A stretch of DNA of 6,603 nt from Bacillota bacterium. Its GTDB lineage: Bacteria; Bacillota_A; Clostridia; Acetivibrionales; DUMB01. Made by a program: the position numbers and the translations under genes. Shown piece by piece: positions 1-6,108 of the stretch; within the stretch, counting starts at the first letter, position 1, and each line of letters opens with the position of its first letter. The notes under the pieces are model-generated. The model saw nothing but the letters and a program-made list of their open reading frames with translations, ran no database searches and had not been told where the DNA came from. Location: positions 1 through 6,603 of the forward strand of contig JAMOAC010000304.1 in assembly GCA_023621975.1 (NCBI GenBank). The letters run 5' to 3'.

Positions 1-51
1 ATGTAAAAAAATAATAAATGGGCATAACTAACACAAATAACAATATTTACT

Positions 52-89
52 ACATTTTACCACAAAACAAGTGTTTGGTAAAGTGTTTT
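52..89 (+). terminator. hairpin upstream of thpR, possible weak terminator
   Basis: Positions 52-62 pair with 76-86 to form an 11-bp stem (core TTTACCA / TGGTAAA, one T-G wobble) around a 13-base loop. A short run of T (86-89) follows, so on the plus strand it could act as a weak terminator for a gene left of the window. The stem is AT-rich and the T run is short, so it could equally be a protein-binding palindrome. The rest of 1-127 shows no coding signal. Confidence 0.3.
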
Positions 90-127
90 AAAAAAACTAC
101 TAAAATTTTGCAAATTCTGCTTAATAA

Positions 128-142
128 TTGAGAACTGTCCCC
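128..142 (+). repeat. 15-base dispersed repeat, copy 1
   Basis: TTGAGAACTGTCCCC, identical to the copies at 794-808 and 2157-2171 and inverted at 2063-2077. The match to copy 2 extends to 19 bases (126-144 and 792-810). This copy lies 49 bases before the thpR start. Its first six bases, TTGAGA, sit exactly 17 bp before TAAAAT. Similar GAGAACnGTCCCC motifs recur between genes of many Firmicutes; from memory they may be linked to REP-associated Y1 transposases, but no transposase is seen here. Confidence 0.85.
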
Positions 143-156
143 ATAATTGGTAAAAT
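128..156 (+). promoter_or_regulatory. sigma-A-like promoter of thpR, -35 inside the repeat
   Basis: The -35 box TTGAGA (128-133), a 17-bp spacer and the -10 box TAAAAT (151-156) each differ from the consensus at one position. Transcription would begin near 163, leaving a leader of about 28 bases that contains the ribosome binding site of thpR. The -35 box is the first six bases of repeat copy 1, so the repeat would directly set expression of thpR. This is a sequence prediction only. Confidence 0.6.
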
Positions 157-176
157 AGCTTATATAAAACTAAAGT

Positions 177-183
177 AAGAAGG
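177..183 (+). promoter_or_regulatory. ribosome binding site that decides the thpR start
   Basis: AAGAAGG ends one base before the ATG at 185, too close to serve it, but seven bases before the ATG at 191. The second ATG is therefore the better start, and it gives the MRLFIAI beginning typical of the family. Confidence 0.7.
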
Positions 184-190
184 TATGTGC

Positions 191-724
191 ATGCGTTTAT
201 TTATTGCTATTAATTTTGATGATCAAATAAAAAATAGACTTTATGAAATTACACAAAGGCTTAGAAGTGCCTCTTCTCAAGGGAATTTTACCCTAAGGGA
301 AAATTTTCATGTTACAGTAGTTTTTATTGGAGAAACAAAGAAAATAAACATTATAAAACAGATAATGGATAAGATAAACGTAGAACCGTTTGATATTGTA
401 CTTGGCAAGCTGGGTAAATTCCAGCGCAACAGCGGTAGCATTTATTGGATTGGTGTGGAGAAAAATGAATATCTTTCTTCAGTTTATGACCAACTTGCTA
501 AAGAACTTATATGTGCAGGGTTTAATATTGACAAAAGAGACTTCAGACCTCATCTGACGTTAGGCAGGGAAGTGAAGCTGCCCGAGGAATTTGATGAGAA
601 TGTATTTTCCAAAACAATTCCAACAATGACATTTAGAGTAGAAAAAATCAGTCTGATGAAGTCGGAGAGAATAAACGGAAAGTTGACGTATACAGAAATA
701 TATGGAAAAGAACTTACAAAATAG
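191..724 (+). CDS. thpR: RNA 2',3'-cyclic phosphodiesterase (ThpR/LigT, 2H family)
   Basis: A 177-residue cytosolic enzyme of the 2H phosphoesterase superfamily, which opens 2',3'-cyclic phosphate ends of RNA to give 2'-phosphates; the family was first described as a 2'-5' RNA ligase (LigT). Both catalytic HxTx motifs are present: H40-V-T42-V, in the usual R..NFHVTVVFIGE setting, and H121-L-T123-L in RPHLTLGRE. The opening MRLFIAINF and the length fit bacterial ThpR. The ATG at 185 would add two residues but is too close to the ribosome binding site, so I start at 191. The gene stands alone, with its own promoter overlapping repeat copy 1, and repeat copy 2 lies 69 bases past its stop. Nothing in it looks damaged. 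Its physiological role in bacteria is poorly defined. The family call is sure; the exact substrate is not. Confidence 0.93.
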   Translation: MRLFIAINFDDQIKNRLYEITQRLRSASSQGNFTLRENFHVTVVFIGETKKINIIKQIMDKINVEPFDIVLGKLGKFQRNSGSIYWIGVEKNEYLSSVYDQLAKELICAGFNIDKRDFRPHLTLGREVKLPEEFDENVFSKTIPTMTFRVEKISLMKSERINGKLTYTEIYGKELTK

Positions 725-750
725 TTTTTGACCTGATATATGTATTAATT

Positions 751-760
751 TGACATGTCA
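751..760. repeat. 10-bp perfect palindrome between thpR and glycerate kinase
   Basis: TGACATGTCA is perfectly self-complementary and lies 27 bases after the thpR stop. The TTGACA at 750-755 resembles a -35 box, but no -10 box follows at a workable distance. It could be a small operator or chance. The rest of 725-898 holds repeat copy 2 and the candidate glycerate kinase promoters. Confidence 0.3.
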
Positions 761-793
761 TAATTTATCTCGGGTGAAACAATTAATGAAAAA

Positions 794-808
794 TTGAGAA
801 CTGTCCCC
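794..808 (+). repeat. 15-base dispersed repeat, copy 2
   Basis: TTGAGAACTGTCCCC, in the same orientation as copy 1, lies between thpR and the glycerate kinase gene, 91 bases before the latter's start. Identity with copy 1 extends to AATTGAGAACTGTCCCCAT (792-810). Confidence 0.85.
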
Positions 809-822
809 ATTACACATTAAAT
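794..822 (+). promoter_or_regulatory. candidate distal promoter for glycerate kinase, repeat-derived
   Basis: As in copy 1, TTGAGA (794-799) can serve as a -35 box. After 17 bp comes TTAAAT (817-822), which matches four of six -10 positions. The leader would be about 70 bases. It is weaker than the thpR promoter and competes with the extended -10 site at 865-873. Confidence 0.3.
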
Positions 823-864
823 TAACCCCGTCCACGTGTTCTCATAAGTTTAAACGAAGTTCAG

Positions 865-873
865 TGGTAAAAT
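865..873 (+). promoter_or_regulatory. candidate extended -10 promoter for glycerate kinase
   Basis: TGGTAAAAT contains the TGn extension and a good -10 box (868-873). No clear -35 box lies 17-18 bp upstream, which is tolerable for extended -10 promoters. Transcription would start near 880, just before the ribosome binding site at 888. If so, the ATG at 872 would not be in the transcript, which supports the start at 899. Confidence 0.4.
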
Positions 874-887
874 GTCAAGAATAGGTT

Positions 888-893
888 GGAGGG
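888..893 (+). promoter_or_regulatory. ribosome binding site that decides the glycerate kinase start
   Basis: GGAGGG ends five bases before the ATG at 899. The upstream in-frame ATG at 872 has no comparable site and would add nine residues not seen in this family. Confidence 0.8.
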
Positions 894-898
894 ATTTC

Positions 899-2044
899 AT
901 GAAAATACTATTGGCGCCGGATTCATTCAAAGGTACTCTTTCTTCAATAAAAGTAATAAATATCTTAGAAAAAGTAGCAAAGCAGCATTTTCCAGATATT
1001 GAGATAATAAAAGTACCGATTGCTGACGGAGGTGAAGGGACGGTTGATTCTCTCATAGCGGCCCTGGGGGGTGAATACAGAGCAGTCAATGTGTGCGGGC
1101 CATTAAGAGGTCAAAAAGTGCAGGCTAAATATGGCATTATAAACGGTTGCACTGCAGTTATTGAGATGGCGCAAGCGTCAGGTTTATTTCTCGTAAAGCC
1201 TGAACAAAGAAATCCTTTAGTTGCTACATCATTTGGGACAGGTGAGATAATAAAGGCTGCACTTGATGAAGGAATAAGAGATTTTATTATAGGTATCGGC
1301 GGAAGTGCCACCAATGACGGAGGAATAGGAGCAGCACAAGCACTGGGAGCAAAGTTTTTAGATTCGAATGGAGAAAATGTGGGGCCTGGAGGAGGCGAAC
1401 TTTTAAAGATTCGAAAAATAGATTTAAGTGAACTGGATCAAAGAATAAAGGATAGCAGGATCACTGTTATATGTGATGTAACAAATCCACTTACGGGACC
1501 AAACGGAGCTACTGCAGTATATGGCCCTCAAAAGGGAGTCAATACTTCTGAGTTTTTTGATATATTGGAAAATGGCATGAAGAACTATGAAAAGCTTATT
1601 TTGGAAACATTTGGACTGGATATGAGCGCTATACCCGGCTCAGGTGCTGCGGGTGGAATGGGGGCTACAATGGTAGCAATATTTGGAGCTACTTTAAAAC
1701 CTGGTATAGTGACAATGCTTGATTTTGTCAATTTTGATGATCTAATTAAAGATGTAAATCTCGTAATTACGGGAGAAGGTAAAATTGATGGTCAGTCCGT
1801 ATATGGTAAAGTTCCTGTGGGCATCGCAGAACGTTGTAAACAAAAAAATGTAAGCGTTGTAGCTATTACGGGCGGAATGGGCAAAGATGCAAAAGAAGTT
1901 TATAAATTTGGTATTGACAGCATAATGCCAGCAATCAACAATGATATGTGCCTGGAGGAGGCTTTGTCAAGGGCTGAGGAATTACTCGAAGATGCTGCAG
2001 ACAGAATGTTTCGATTTATCAAGGTAGGAATGTCTTTGAAGTAG
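899..2044 (+). CDS. glycerate kinase, type I (GarK/GlxK family)
   Basis: A 381-residue cytosolic kinase that phosphorylates D-glycerate with ATP; family members such as GarK and GlxK make 2-phosphoglycerate, feeding glycerate from glycolate, glyoxylate or sugar-acid breakdown into glycolysis. Family motifs run the whole length: the N-terminal APDSFKGTLS (6-15), IADGGEGT (41-48), the glycine-rich GIGGSATNDGGIGAA (132-146), CDVTNPLTGPNGATAVYGPQ (192-211), PGSGAAGGMGA (246-256) and ITGEGKIDGQS near 290-300 followed by GKVP. Length is standard and there is no break. The start at 899 follows from a GGAGGG site and from the MKILLAPDSFKG opening. The gene stands alone between repeat copies 2 and 3, with no other glycerate or glycolate genes beside it, so the source of its substrate cannot be read from context. 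I cannot choose between the garK and glxK symbols. It is unrelated to the minus-strand corrinoid genes and converges on them. Confidence 0.94.
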   Translation: MKILLAPDSFKGTLSSIKVINILEKVAKQHFPDIEIIKVPIADGGEGTVDSLIAALGGEYRAVNVCGPLRGQKVQAKYGIINGCTAVIEMAQASGLFLVKPEQRNPLVATSFGTGEIIKAALDEGIRDFIIGIGGSATNDGGIGAAQALGAKFLDSNGENVGPGGGELLKIRKIDLSELDQRIKDSRITVICDVTNPLTGPNGATAVYGPQKGVNTSEFFDILENGMKNYEKLILETFGLDMSAIPGSGAAGGMGATMVAIFGATLKPGIVTMLDFVNFDDLIKDVNLVITGEGKIDGQSVYGKVPVGIAERCKQKNVSVVAITGGMGKDAKEVYKFGIDSIMPAINNDMCLEEALSRAEELLEDAADRMFRFIKVGMSLK

Positions 2045-2062
2045 TCGAGACAGTTCAAATGA

Positions 2063-2077
2063 GGGGACAGTTCTCAA
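2063..2077 (-). repeat. 15-base dispersed repeat, copy 3 (inverted)
   Basis: The plus strand reads GGGGACAGTTCTCAA, the exact reverse complement of copies 1, 2 and 4. It lies 18 bases after the glycerate kinase stop. A partial copy, GAGACAGTTCAA (2047-2058), lies just before it. With copy 4 it forms a 15-bp inverted repeat with 79 bases between the arms. Confidence 0.85.
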
Positions 2078-2121
2078 CAACTAGATTATTTTTTATAAAA
2101 AACTGATGATGAATGTCCATT

Positions 2122-2147
2122 TTTTCCAAACTGGAAAATTTTTTTTT
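2122..2147 (+). terminator. weak intrinsic terminator after glycerate kinase
   Basis: TTTTCCA (2122-2128) and TGGAAAA (2132-2138) form a 7-bp stem with a 3-base loop, followed by nine T residues (2139-2147). The T run lies only on the plus-strand side, so it would end the glycerate kinase transcript 78 bases past the stop. The stem is AT-rich and therefore weak. It sits inside the loop of the inverted repeat pair 2063-2171. Confidence 0.5.
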
Positions 2148-2156
2148 GAGCAAAAA

Positions 2157-2171
2157 TTGAGAACTGTCCCC
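2157..2171 (+). repeat. 15-base dispersed repeat, copy 4
   Basis: TTGAGAACTGTCCCC, in the same orientation as copies 1 and 2. It ends nine bases from the stop codon of the minus-strand DUF2284 remnant. It pairs with copy 3 as a large inverted repeat at the convergent gene junction. No usable -10 box follows and it faces the end of a gene, so a promoter role is unlikely here. Confidence 0.85.
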
Positions 2172-2180
2172 CTTCAGCTT

Positions 2181-2650
2181 TTATTCTTTAAACAAGATTA
2201 ATCCGTCGTATGATACGGTATCTTTACCATTATGATAAGGTATGCCACAGCGCGTTACCAAAGCTTTTACATCTATGCCGCAGGCTTCTACCGAAGGATG
2301 TGCCTTGTCAGGGAAGCGGCATTTTTCTCCATTTAAATACGTGCATTCTTTACATATCTCACAGTCTCCGGCACCCAACGGAAATATATCTTCAAACCAA
2401 TTATTGTATTTTATTTTTTCTACGATATTTCTAAGCACAGTGTCAAAATCTTTCTTTGCATCCGCCATTCATCCAGAGTTCCTACTCCAGGCGGGCACAT
2501 CCAGTTTGTCCCGTACTTGCCGCAGAAGTTTACTTCACACATGCGGCGTAATTCATTAGAAAATACTATGTTATTTACATCGATGATTGCAGCCCGATCA
2601 GCACCATTTTCCAATGCTAATTGTACTAATTTTTCGTAGTCAATTTTCAA
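2181..2650 (-). pseudogene. DUF2284 putative metal-binding protein, broken by internal deletion and frameshift
   Basis: Two pieces of one DUF2284 (cysteine-rich, putative metal-binding) protein lie in different frames. The N-terminal piece runs from a TTG start at 2650 and carries RRMCEVNFCGKYG, TNWMCPPGVGTLDEW; its frame then drifts to a stop at 2420. The C-terminal piece, readable from about 2468 to the TAA at 2181, carries DCEICKECTYLNGEKCRFPDK, then HPSVEACGI and a DGLILF end, all typical of the family. From memory, intact members have some 25-35 more residues between these blocks, so the defect is a deletion plus a frame change near 2455-2475, not one missing base. GGATG occurs on both sides (2474-2470 and 2463-2459), a possible trace of the deletion. 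The start overlaps the regulator's stop as TTGA, which implies translational coupling. The biochemical role of the family is not established. An ATG at 2468 could still yield a 95-residue C-terminal fragment. Confidence 0.8.
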
Positions 2651-3939
2651 CGTATCTGCCCCCTTGATTTTCTGTACTTGCCTGGAGTGACGCCGGTTAA
2701 TTTTTTGAATACTTTGGAAAAATAACTTTGGTCTTCAAATCCTATAAGGTTTGAGATATCTACAATAGGTATGGACTCATCCAGTAACAGCTTTTTACCC
2801 ATTTCTATGCGGACATTATTCAAATAAGTATTAAAGTTATATTTAGTTTCATCTTTAAACAGCTTACTAAAATATGTGGGACTAAGATGCACATATGATG
2901 CAACGTCTTCCAGGGTTATTTTTTTCATATAATTTTTGTTAATGTACTCAACGGCTTTATAGATAATATCAGCGTGTTTAACATTTGCAAGATTAAATAC
3001 ACAATCGGTAAACCTTGCCAGTATTTTAGACAGCCAGAAGCTTATGTCCTCAATTGTTTTAAAATTATAAATCTGACTGATAAACTGGTAATTTAAACCA
3101 AATACCTCTTCAGCATCAGCTCCGCCTTCCATTGCGGCCCTCGAAAGTAAAACAATTAATTCCAATACTCTGGATTTTACAACTTCAAAATCTCCCCCTG
3201 TCGAGAAGAAAACGTGACCGAGGATTTCGTTAAGTATTCTTTGCGCTGCAGGTTTATCACCGATGGAAATACGTGAAAGCAGCTCCTTTTCCTTTTCCAA
3301 AGGATAGCTTTTTACAGGATTTTCTTCTCCGCCCATGGTCTTAATGTAATGAATATACTGTGAAATATCTGATTGTTGCTCATTGTATTCAAGTGCTTCC
3401 TGATATGGTGAAGGTATTGTATCGATAATATATGAAGCAACAATAAACAGTAAATCCGATAAGCTTGTAACAACATCAGGTTTAATAATAGGAATTTCAT
3501 CCAGGTATTTCTTTAATTTCTTAATTTTATTTTTATCGGAAATATTTCGCTCCAAAATTTCGTCCAATAAAAATTCATTTGGGTCTATCATTAATATGGG
3601 ACCGCCTAATAAGGAACACTTGGTGACAGTGTTGGAGTTAAGAGGCGAAACCCAGTGTACAAGGCCCATAGGACAGAAGAATATATATTTACCTCCAAAA
3701 CGTTCAGCCTGATAACTACCATATAGATGAGCGTTCTTGCATATACTGGGATCATTTAACATACATTGAACATTTTGGCAGAAGTTGGCACACGAACTAC
3801 CCGACGCATGATAGATAATTTCTCCGGTGGAATCAATTAGAAAACTTGATACACCTGTAGACTTTGTGTAAGTATCAATGCATTTTTTAGCTTTTTCCAA
3901 ATCAAATCCTAAATCGTCGAATAACTTAATTCGGGACAT
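2647..3939 (-). CDS. AraC-family transcriptional regulator with N-terminal PocR sensory domain
   Basis: A 430-residue DNA-binding regulator. Residues from about 8 to 170 form a PocR domain (the sensory domain named for the Salmonella activator of cob and pdu genes), recognisable by FLIDSTGEIIYHASG, the cysteines C50, C54, C59, C67 and C89, FFCPMGLVHWVSPL and LLGGPILM. Residues 324-430 form a standard AraC double helix-turn-helix: TLEDVASYVHLSPTYFSKLFK (first, around 343-363) and VDISNLIGFEDQSYFSKVFK (second, around 370-389), then LTGVTPGKYRKS. The middle is helical with no clear family. The ATG at 3939 has AAGGTGA just upstream. It has its own promoter, lies 276 bases after the corrinoid activator gene and overlaps the DUF2284 remnant by four bases. 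The ligand is unknown; a small metabolite or a redox or metal signal through the cysteines are both possible. The context suggests control of a corrinoid-dependent pathway. Family call sure, target inferred. Confidence 0.92.
   Translation of the reverse strand: MSRIKLFDDLGFDLEKAKKCIDTYTKSTGVSSFLIDSTGEIIYHASGSSCANFCQNVQCMLNDPSICKNAHLYGSYQAERFGGKYIFFCPMGLVHWVSPLNSNTVTKCSLLGGPILMIDPNEFLLDEILERNISDKNKIKKLKKYLDEIPIIKPDVVTSLSDLLFIVASYIIDTIPSPYQEALEYNEQQSDISQYIHYIKTMGGEENPVKSYPLEKEKELLSRISIGDKPAAQRILNEILGHVFFSTGGDFEVVKSRVLELIVLLSRAAMEGGADAEEVFGLNYQFISQIYNFKTIEDISFWLSKILARFTDCVFNLANVKHADIIYKAVEYINKNYMKKITLEDVASYVHLSPTYFSKLFKDETKYNFNTYLNNVRIEMGKKLLLDESIPIVDISNLIGFEDQSYFSKVFKKLTGVTPGKYRKSRGQIR
2659..2665 (-). 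promoter_or_regulatory. ribosome binding site for the DUF2284 remnant, supports the TTG start
   Basis: On the minus strand AAGGGGG (2665-2659) lies eight bases before the TTG at 2650, inside the end of the regulator gene. It supports initiation at TTG within the TTGA overlap with the regulator's TGA (2649-2647). Confidence 0.65.
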
Positions 3940-3957
3940 TTACTCACCTTTCTATTA

Positions 3958-3972
3958 TTAGAATAATTCTAA
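3958..3972. promoter_or_regulatory. 15-bp palindrome at the predicted start of regulator transcription
   Basis: TTAGAATAATTCTAA is a perfect 7-1-7 palindrome. The predicted transcription start of the PocR regulator, near 3970, falls inside it, so a bound dimeric protein would block initiation. This is inferred from geometry only; AT-rich palindromes of this size can also arise by chance. Confidence 0.4.
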
Positions 3973-3976
3973 CTGC

Positions 3977-4005
3977 ATTTTATCAAAAGTAAAGTAATAT
4001 GTAAA
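3977..4005 (-). promoter_or_regulatory. sigma-A-like promoter of the PocR regulator gene
   Basis: On the minus strand TTTACA (4005-4000), a 17-bp spacer and TAAAAT (3982-3977) make a good promoter. The start would be near 3970 and the leader about 30 bases, carrying AAGGTGA (3950-3944) before the ATG at 3939. The regulator is therefore likely transcribed separately from the activator gene upstream. Confidence 0.65.
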
Positions 4006-4023
4006 CTTTAATATGTAAACTTT
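3996..4023. repeat. tandem 14-bp direct repeat over the regulator's -35 box
   Basis: AATATGTAAACTTT occurs twice with no gap (3996-4009 and 4010-4023). The inner copy contains the -35 box TTTACA of the regulator promoter. Tandem direct repeats next to a -35 box are the usual form of AraC-family binding sites, though the 14-bp period is shorter than the roughly 21 bp of classic sites. Autoregulation is a reasonable guess. The rest of the gap to 4215 has no clear terminator or gene. Confidence 0.55.
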
Positions 4024-4215
4024 GCATATGACAAAATACGGAAAGCCACATGCAGAAAACAGGTTAACATCAGAGTAATGTCCCGGTATTATTCAAAGAT
4101 TAGAAAAAATATGGAGCAGGGAAACCAAGTATAACAAGCCGAATTCCAAATACCGTTTATCATATGGTAACAGCATAAAATTCAGCTTTATTTATACCCG
4201 GTTTAGTCAACTTCA

Positions 4216-6054
4216 TCAAAAATACATGCAATCTACGAATTCATTTTGAAATTCAGGCAAAGATGACAGTTCTATATATTTCGACCTATTCAGTATTTTG
4301 TCTGATTCTTTCAACTTATTTTTGGATATCAAGCACATTTTTGCGCCTGTACCTGCTGCGTTTCCAAGGACAACTATCTTGTTTTCAAACTCCTTGGGAA
4401 TCAAACCAATTTTTATGGCACTGCTTTTGTTTATATAACTTCCGAAACCTCCGGCGAAATATACTTTTTGAACGTCATTTACGTTCAGCCCTGCTGAATT
4501 TATCAATATCCTTATGCCTGCTGCAATAGCTGCTTTTGCAAGTTGAAGCTCTCTTATATCCTTTTGTGTAATTGCGATAACCTCATTTGTTGTTGGATCT
4601 TTTGAGATTACAAAAGCCGGCTGGCCGTCAATTTGGGTAATCCTGTCCAGCAGCTTCCTGCCGGTATCACTGTTTATATCTTCCTCATCATTAAAACGTC
4701 CGCCTTCATCTATTATTTCATTCTCAACCAATATGGCAACTATGTCAACAATGGCAGAACCACATATTCCTATAGGTGGAAGATCGGATATTGTTGTGTA
4801 TTTCAGTTCCCCGTTTTCAATTTTTACACTGTTTATTGCCCCGGGAATACCTCCGCAGCCGTTGCGTATATGTGCTCCTTCGAATGCAGGACCTGCAGCA
4901 GTTGAACAGCAATACATTCCATTTTTTGTTGAAAGTACAATTTCCCCGTTTGTGCCTATGTCTATTAGCAGGCTGGCTTCATCTTTCTTTGTCATACCGC
5001 TTGAAATAATTCCGGCGACAATGTCGGCACCTACATATGCAGAAACGCAGGGCAGCAAGGTTACCACACATGCCTTGTTCAGGTTAAATCCGAGTTCTTC
5101 TGCAGTAAAATCAACGCATGCAGTATTTACCGGTATAAAAGGTGACAGTGCAATATACTTTGTTGCCAGACCTAAAAACAGGTGAAGCATGGTTGTATTT
5201 GCTGCTATCATAATGTGATATATGTTATCTGTATTTACATTGTTTTTTTCAGCAAGTTCCTTTATCATGCTGTCTAACTGTGTAACTATCGTTTTTCTTA
5301 ACTGTTCAATTCCGTCACTGTTTTCCATTGTATAATTAATTCTGGATATTACGTCTGCTCCATAGGATTTTTGCCCGTTCAGCTCTGAGAGTACGTCTAC
5401 TTCTTTTCCAGTTACCAAATCTACCAGGTATACTGCGATGGTTGTGGTCCCAATGTCAATGGCAATTCCAAAACAGCTTTTTGTAGTATCGCCTCCTTCA
5501 ATTTTTAGAACCCTGTTATGATCGTGTACAACCGTTATATTGTATTCATTGTTTCTCAGTAACTCAGGCAACTCCTTCATAATACTGAGAGGTATGCTTA
5601 AATTTGCTATGCCTATGGCATCAACCAATCTTTTTACATCGTCCCTCTGGTCATTAATTGTGGGACGTTCCAAACTTAAATATTGTTTAACAATCTTAGG
5701 ATTTAAATCAACTTTATATTTCTGACCGGAAGTTACAATTTGAGCGTTTCCACGGTCATGCCTGATTTCGACTTCAATATCCTTTGTGACTTTAAAGGTA
5801 CAAGACAGGCGGTAGCCCTTGTCTAATTCGGCCCTATCTATATGCCGCATATCTTCATTTGTCGGCGAAATATTTTCAGCACCGGATATCTTTACTTTGC
5901 ATTTTCCGCAGGAACCTTTACCTCCGCATGGTGCATCTATATAGAATCCGTTATTGGCAAGTGCTTCCTTGAGATTGCTTCCTTGTTCACAAAAAAATTC
6001 ACTTCTTTTATTGTTACTGTAAACAACAACTTTACACTTTTCTGTGCCAGGCAT
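4216..6054 (-). CDS. corrinoid reductive activator, [2Fe-2S] ferredoxin plus ASKHA domain (RACo/DUF4445 family)
   Basis: A 612-residue cytosolic protein of the family that uses ATP and low-potential electrons to return inactive Co(II) corrinoid proteins to Co(I) in methyltransferase systems. The N-terminus is a plant-type [2Fe-2S] ferredoxin domain with ligands C43, C49, C52 (APCGGKGSCGKC) and C85. A linker to about residue 190 follows, then an actin-like ATPase domain: IDIGTTT (200-206 region), LLIDIGTNGE (363-372 region), TAAGPAFEGA, then AGGFG and GNAAGTGA near the end. Length and domain order match RACo of the Carboxydothermus acs cluster, not RamA of methanogens, which has its iron-sulfur clusters at the C-terminus. 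The ATG at 6054 has GGAGG eight bases upstream. A promoter overlaps the end of the GTPase pseudogene just upstream. Its partner corrinoid protein is not in the window, so the substrate pathway (O-demethylation, methylamine, methanol, acs or other) is unknown. No damage is seen. Confidence 0.92.
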   Translation of the reverse strand: MPGTEKCKVVVYSNNKRSEFFCEQGSNLKEALANNGFYIDAPCGGKGSCGKCKVKISGAENISPTNEDMRHIDRAELDKGYRLSCTFKVTKDIEVEIRHDRGNAQIVTSGQKYKVDLNPKIVKQYLSLERPTINDQRDDVKRLVDAIGIANLSIPLSIMKELPELLRNNEYNITVVHDHNRVLKIEGGDTTKSCFGIAIDIGTTTIAVYLVDLVTGKEVDVLSELNGQKSYGADVISRINYTMENSDGIEQLRKTIVTQLDSMIKELAEKNNVNTDNIYHIMIAANTTMLHLFLGLATKYIALSPFIPVNTACVDFTAEELGFNLNKACVVTLLPCVSAYVGADIVAGIISSGMTKKDEASLLIDIGTNGEIVLSTKNGMYCCSTAAGPAFEGAHIRNGCGGIPGAINSVKIENGELKYTTISDLPPIGICGSAIVDIVAILVENEIIDEGGRFNDEEDINSDTGRKLLDRITQIDGQPAFVISKDPTTNEVIAITQKDIRELQLAKAAIAAGIRILINSAGLNVNDVQKVYFAGGFGSYINKSSAIKIGLIPKEFENKIVVLGNAAGTGAKMCLISKNKLKESDKILNRSKYIELSSLPEFQNEFVDCMYF

Positions 6055-6079
6055 GAATTAAACCTCCATTTATTATATT

Positions 6080-6108
6080 ATTGTAATACTATATACCCTA
6101 TCATTCAA
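6080..6108 (-). promoter_or_regulatory. sigma-A-like promoter of the corrinoid activator gene
   Basis: On the minus strand TTGAAT (6108-6103), a 17-bp spacer and TACAAT (6085-6080) lie just before the GGAGG site (6067-6063) of the activator gene. The -35 box overlaps the last codons and stop of the GTPase pseudogene. It would let the activator gene be expressed although the gene before it is dead. Confidence 0.5.

Noticed and set aside
1..184. A possible gene tail, riboswitch or CRISPR-like element at the left edge
   Set aside because: The stretch is AT-rich with stops in all frames and shows only one hairpin, one repeat copy and the thpR promoter. There are no spaced repeats and no recognisable riboswitch core.
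850..1314. Minus-strand open frames opposite the start of glycerate kinase
   Set aside because: They are complements of a well-supported gene with continuous family motifs; no independent start signals are seen.
2210..2559. Plus-strand open frames opposite the DUF2284 remnant
   Set aside because: The minus strand carries the conserved cysteine blocks of DUF2284 on both sides of the break; the plus-strand products show nothing recognisable.
4078..4134. An 18-codon plus-strand frame between the activator and regulator genes
   Set aside because: It has no ribosome binding site and no recognisable motif, and is too short to support from sequence alone.
4157..4170. A near-palindrome TTATCATATGGTAA after the activator gene, with a second CATATG at 4025-4030
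   Set aside because: It needs a G-T wobble, has no T run to act as a terminator, and lies far from either promoter. In AT-rich DNA this is easily chance.
4263..5185. Several plus-strand open frames opposite the corrinoid activator
   Set aside because: They are shadows of a strongly supported minus-strand gene, overlap one another, and carry no family motifs.
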